Source: Lactonifactor sp. BIOML-A5 (GTDB taxonomy: Bacteria > Bacillota > Clostridia > Lachnospirales > Lachnospiraceae). Taken from it: a stretch of DNA of 16,064 bases. The stretch spans positions 1-16,064 of the forward strand of contig NZ_WKYV01000049.1 of NCBI RefSeq assembly GCF_009677585.1. Reading direction: 5' to 3'. The first letter of the stretch is position 1. Every line of letters starts with the position of its first letter. Positions 14,201 to 16,064 of the stretch are shown piece by piece. Made by a program: the position numbers and the translations under genes. A model generated the notes under the pieces. The model worked only from the letters and a program-made list of their open reading frames with translations, did no database searches and was not told where the DNA came from.

Positions 14201-15861
14201 TGAAGGGCCGTAAAACATTTCTGCCCGAGGATGTTTTCTCCTTTGGCAAACAGACTTTTGGACTCATTGGCATAGAGGAGATCATAATTCTCTTTTCCAA
14301 TCACGTATATGCCGTCAGCCATCTCATTGGCAATGTTCTGAAACAGATGCGTCTCTGCAGACATTCCGGTATATACCGCATAGAATCTTGTGGATTCAGA
14401 GAGGGGACCCATACGGCGTCCATTCAGATGTATCCAGATCAGACTTCCATCCTTATGGCGCATACGGTAATAGACATCCATACTCTCCCCGCTCACAAGG
14501 GCTGCCCGCGCCGCCGTAAAAACCCTTTCCCTGTCCGGTTCATAGATAACAGCAAGTGCATCCCGGCATACCAGTTCTCCGTATTCTTCCCGCGTATGGC
14601 CGGAGAGAGCTGCAACCCCATCAGAAAAAAAGGTCGGCAGAAATCGATTGCCTTCCACCCTGTAGCTGGCAATTCCCCCTGGAATCGAATTGACCAGGTG
14701 ATCCATTTCCAGCTGGGCATCTTTAAGGTCTGAAATATTGTGAAATACACAGTGAAGAAGAGGAAATCCCTCATCTTCTCCAATCCATTTTATCCTTACC
14801 CGTACCCAGACAATATGACCGTCTCTGTGCTGCTTGCGGAACTCAAAGTTAGTAACCCCCCGGCTCAATATTACTTCTCTTGCCTTGGATACCACCATAG
14901 CAGTATCCTCCCGGTAGATCATAGTTGCCGCATCTTGTTTTATCAGTTCCCGGTATTCTTCCACTGTATATCCCGACAGCTCCGGTACGCCGTCAGAGAA
15001 ATAAACAGTTTCAAACATGTCTGAAACCCTGTAGATAGCAACTCCCCCTGGAATTGCATTGATAATATCCTGCATTTTTTCATTTGCCTGTTTCAAATCC
15101 TGTTCCAGCCGGATCTGTTCGTTTACATCACTGTATATTGCATACAGAAGCTTTGTTCCGTCATTCTGCGCTTTCGCCGAGCCATCCAGCTGAATCCATC
15201 GGTATTTTTTAAGAGTATCATTCCAGACACGGTAGGTATGCTGGAGGACTCCCTCTTCCGCAATCATTTTTCGGATTTTCTCTTCCAGCAGAGGCTGGTC
15301 TTCCGGATGTACCCCCAGATATGCCGTTTCATTCTCAACAGAACGGATATGTGCAGGGGAATATCCCATAATTTGATAAAAGGCAGGATTATGAAATACG
15401 GGTAAAATCTTTTTCCCAGTAAACCGGTACACACTCAGACCGCAGGAAATGCTGCTGAAAGTTTTCTGCAGTTCTCTTTTCAGTGCTTCCGATTCCTTTT
15501 CCTCTTTTTTCTTTTCTGTAATATCTATAATATATTCAATATGAGCCGGCCTGCCGTCCCAATCGATCCGCTTTCCGCTGAGCTGATAGGTCCGTTGATT
15601 CCCCGGATGCTGAAATTCCCGGACAAAAAGCTCTGTCCGGCTCATTTGTTCTGCACGGCAAAAAGGACAGGGTTCGTCGAATCCTGCCAGGTAATAGCAG
15701 GTATTCACCTGCCTGTCTGGTTTCCGTAAAAATAACTTCTTAGCCATTCGATTGGCAAAAAGCAGTTCCCAGTTATCGACTGCACTGACATAAACAGCCA
15801 CCGGCATATTGTCCAATACAGCCGCCGTCTGTTCCCTGGATAGAGGGCTGTCCTGTATCAT
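11218..15861 (-). CDS. Soluble multi-PAS hybrid sensor histidine kinase, 1547 aa
   Basis: No transmembrane segment or signal peptide is visible, so the sensor is cytoplasmic. About nine PAS-like modules lie in tandem (roughly 8-118, 132-252, 262-378, 386-503, 508-612, 625-745, 765-888, 892-1015, 1017-1140), many ending in the D-I-T-E/D signature that links PAS modules. A HisKA domain follows (SHDIRTP, His1173), then HATPase_c (N-box Asn1291, DTGLGM 1325-1330, GTGLGLS 1353-1359), then REC (EDN 1426-1428, phospho-acceptor Asp1473, Thr1505, Lys1527). Modules 1 and 5 carry a C-x9/10-C-x2-C pattern (Cys55/65/68 and Cys549/560/563). The kinase should autophosphorylate and pass phosphate to its own REC; no Hpt domain is present here. 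ATG at 15859-15861, with AAGGGGGG 6 nt upstream. It heads an operon with the c-di-GMP regulator. The ligand is unknown. Confidence 0.95.
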   Translation of the reverse strand: MIQDSPLSREQTAAVLDNMPVAVYVSAVDNWELLFANRMAKKLFLRKPDRQVNTCYYLAGFDEPCPFCRAEQMSRTELFVREFQHPGNQRTYQLSGKRIDWDGRPAHIEYIIDITEKKKEEKESEALKRELQKTFSSISCGLSVYRFTGKKILPVFHNPAFYQIMGYSPAHIRSVENETAYLGVHPEDQPLLEEKIRKMIAEEGVLQHTYRVWNDTLKKYRWIQLDGSAKAQNDGTKLLYAIYSDVNEQIRLEQDLKQANEKMQDIINAIPGGVAIYRVSDMFETVYFSDGVPELSGYTVEEYRELIKQDAATMIYREDTAMVVSKAREVILSRGVTNFEFRKQHRDGHIVWVRVRIKWIGEDEGFPLLHCVFHNISDLKDAQLEMDHLVNSIPGGIASYRVEGNRFLPTFFSDGVAALSGHTREEYGELVCRDALAVIYEPDRERVFTAARAALVSGESMDVYYRMRHKDGSLIWIHLNGRRMGPLSESTRFYAVYTGMSAETHLFQNIANEMADGIYVIGKENYDLLYANESKSLFAKGENILGQKCFTALHGKSGPCEFCTLKTHTADGEEHDMHVDGTSNYYSTRFRETVWNGIPAYIKFVRDITEEVTIRREKERLEQYFQTVVKNLPGGVAVVRYERDGTMTPEFLSDGFAVMTGMTLEEAWELYRKDAMEGVHPEDKVFVREQMTSYLVSGAAHWEIAYRLKKGRDGYVWVKNSLSVIQNEGGERRVYAVYHDMTKEREEQEKFRTQYKELLLQHYRTPDPNALIVGHCNITKSKILEIIDYTDSDLLKTFGSDREQFFTGISDLVEDPDQKRQFLDTYLNKPALEAFERGETEQKMICFLRFPKEKRGRHVQIKMNLVSTPDTGDVTGILTVADITEQRIREMILRRLSVTGYDCVMDVDLLRDTYTVLSSSENARCLPPRQGSHSERVSYMAAEKIVPRDKDAYRDALEPDRMVQRLKKEGSYTFAFSITDDKGDICTKNMTVSAIDLRLGRVCLSRTDITDSIREQQGLLRVIAYTFELAGFIDLSSQRLTLHTRETVLQNLSPYFLEHYDEAIGSFTEHYVPEENWKYTREQFRISTILERLQEKPGGYDFLFSYRKDKEERYKQLNVMWGDVNHRTLCLVRADVTDMLAAERKAKRELENALVLAKEANQAKSEFLSAMSHDIRTPMNAIMGMTALAVAHLDDKERVADCLKKISISSKHLLSLVNDILDMSKIERSQITMNRMRISVSQLVEELASIMAPQARDGGLNFTVRTEGICHDGFYGDALRLNQILLNILSNAVKFTPEGGTVYFETEELQIQTPGKVRYRFTVSDTGLGMSEEFMAHLFEPFTRSPNTVHIEGTGLGLSIAKGLVELMHGEISVRSRLCEGTVFQVELEFECAKPKDSREDVRIWADDAAGDSNKEFAGRLFLVAEDNAINAEILCELLRIYGADSVVKKDGEQVVKAFREAPPHTYDAILMDIQMPKMNGYEATRVIRSMEHPDAGKIPIIAMTANAFAEDVRASAAAGMNAHVAKPIDMERLKAELRKALKARAC
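13636..15078 (-). repeat. Related PAS modules 3, 4 and 6 inside the kinase gene
   Basis: Three modules (residues about 262-378, 386-500 and 625-742) share the pattern I/L-P-G-G-V/I-A, then R-Y or Y-R, then F/L-S-D-G, then a Gly-Tyr/His/Met-Thr turn and E-E. Modules 3 and 4 are adjacent and closest to each other (FSDGV, LSG-x-T-x-EEY-x-EL), which suggests tandem duplication; module 6 is more diverged. This is protein-level similarity seen by eye. Confidence 0.7.
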
Positions 15862-15951
15862 ATGATTCCCCCCTTAGATATGATTCAGTTATTTTTAGGG
15901 TCATTGCGTTTTTCAGTTCTGGTTATAGCTCTGTCCTATATGTATCGTATA

Positions 15952-15980
15952 ATTTTAGCACAGAAACAGAATAGGTGCAA
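15952..15980 (-). promoter_or_regulatory. Sigma-A promoter of the kinase/c-di-GMP operon
   Basis: On the minus strand TTGCAC (15975-15980) and TAAAAT (15952-15957) are separated by exactly 17 bp. Transcription should begin near 15945, giving a leader of about 84 nt before the kinase ATG. I see no clear structure in that leader. The promoter abuts the terminator of the gene lying beyond the right edge. Confidence 0.75.
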
Positions 15981-15981
15981 T

Positions 15982-16020
15982 AAAAAAGGGGCTGTCGGTT
16001 AATATCGATTTTTGCCCCCT
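15982..16020 (-). terminator. Intrinsic terminator of a gene beyond the right edge
   Basis: On the minus strand a 7-bp stem (AGGGGGC-type arm at 16014-16020 with GCCCCTT at 15986-15992) is followed by a T-run (15982-15987). It would end a minus-strand transcript entering from outside the window. The last 44 bases hold no supported coding sequence. Confidence 0.65.
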
Positions 16021-16064
16021 TACATACAAGGAAGAGACAATCCCATAGTATTCGGGCTTTTTCA

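Noticed and set aside
13288..14733. 481-codon open frame on the plus strand inside the kinase gene
   Set aside because: It is antisense to an unmistakable PAS-kinase gene, starts at a GTG without a Shine-Dalgarno, and its translation shows no domain pattern. Long antisense frames arise from the codon bias of the real gene.
16021..16064. Partial gene at the right edge
   Set aside because: Only 44 bases remain beyond the terminator. No frame there can be judged, although the terminator implies a minus-strand gene outside the window.

Overview
The window looks like chromosomal DNA of an anaerobic Gram-positive clostridium, most likely Lachnospiraceae. The grounds are strong GGAGG-type ribosome binding sites, sigma-A promoters with 17-bp spacers, U-tailed hairpin terminators, a clostridial-type EF-G paralogue, and very large soluble PAS-rich signalling proteins. 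This placement is an inference; there is no rRNA or other marker in the window. No tRNA, CRISPR array, insertion sequence or phage gene is visible. About 95% of the window is covered by seven protein genes.

Left part (1-3981, minus strand): two separately transcribed genes. The upstream one (1888-3981) encodes an EF-G-like translational GTPase with altered G3 and G4 motifs. It has its own promoter, Shine-Dalgarno and strong terminator. The next (137-1738) encodes a three-helix membrane protein with a large, probably extracytoplasmic, domain that I do not recognise. It also has its own promoter and a terminator.

Middle (3982-7800, plus strand): a divergent intergenic region of 323 bp holds two back-to-back sigma-A promoters, a tandem GCTTTAAAGC palindrome between them, and a leader of about 130 nt with several possible hairpins. 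It drives aroF-tyrA-aroA. This is DAHP synthase (first shikimate step), EPSP synthase (sixth step) and prephenate dehydrogenase (tyrosine branch). Both AroF and TyrA carry a small regulatory domain (ferredoxin-like and ACT) expected to sense the aromatic end product. A hairpin terminator closes the operon.

Right part (7835-15861, minus strand): a two-gene signalling operon. The first gene encodes a 1547-residue soluble hybrid histidine kinase with about nine PAS-like modules, two of them with a conserved three-cysteine pattern. The second encodes a response regulator with REC, HD-GYP, PAS, GGDEF and GAF domains, so both a predicted c-di-GMP hydrolase and a predicted c-di-GMP synthase. The likely circuit is: cytoplasmic redox, metal or small-molecule input to PAS domains, kinase phosphorylation, then control of c-di-GMP turnover.

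The most interesting observation is at the end of this second gene. An in-frame TAG cuts the GAF domain just before its last helix, and the reading frame continues past it for 33 codons with sequence that looks like the missing helix. That extension runs through the aro operon terminator.
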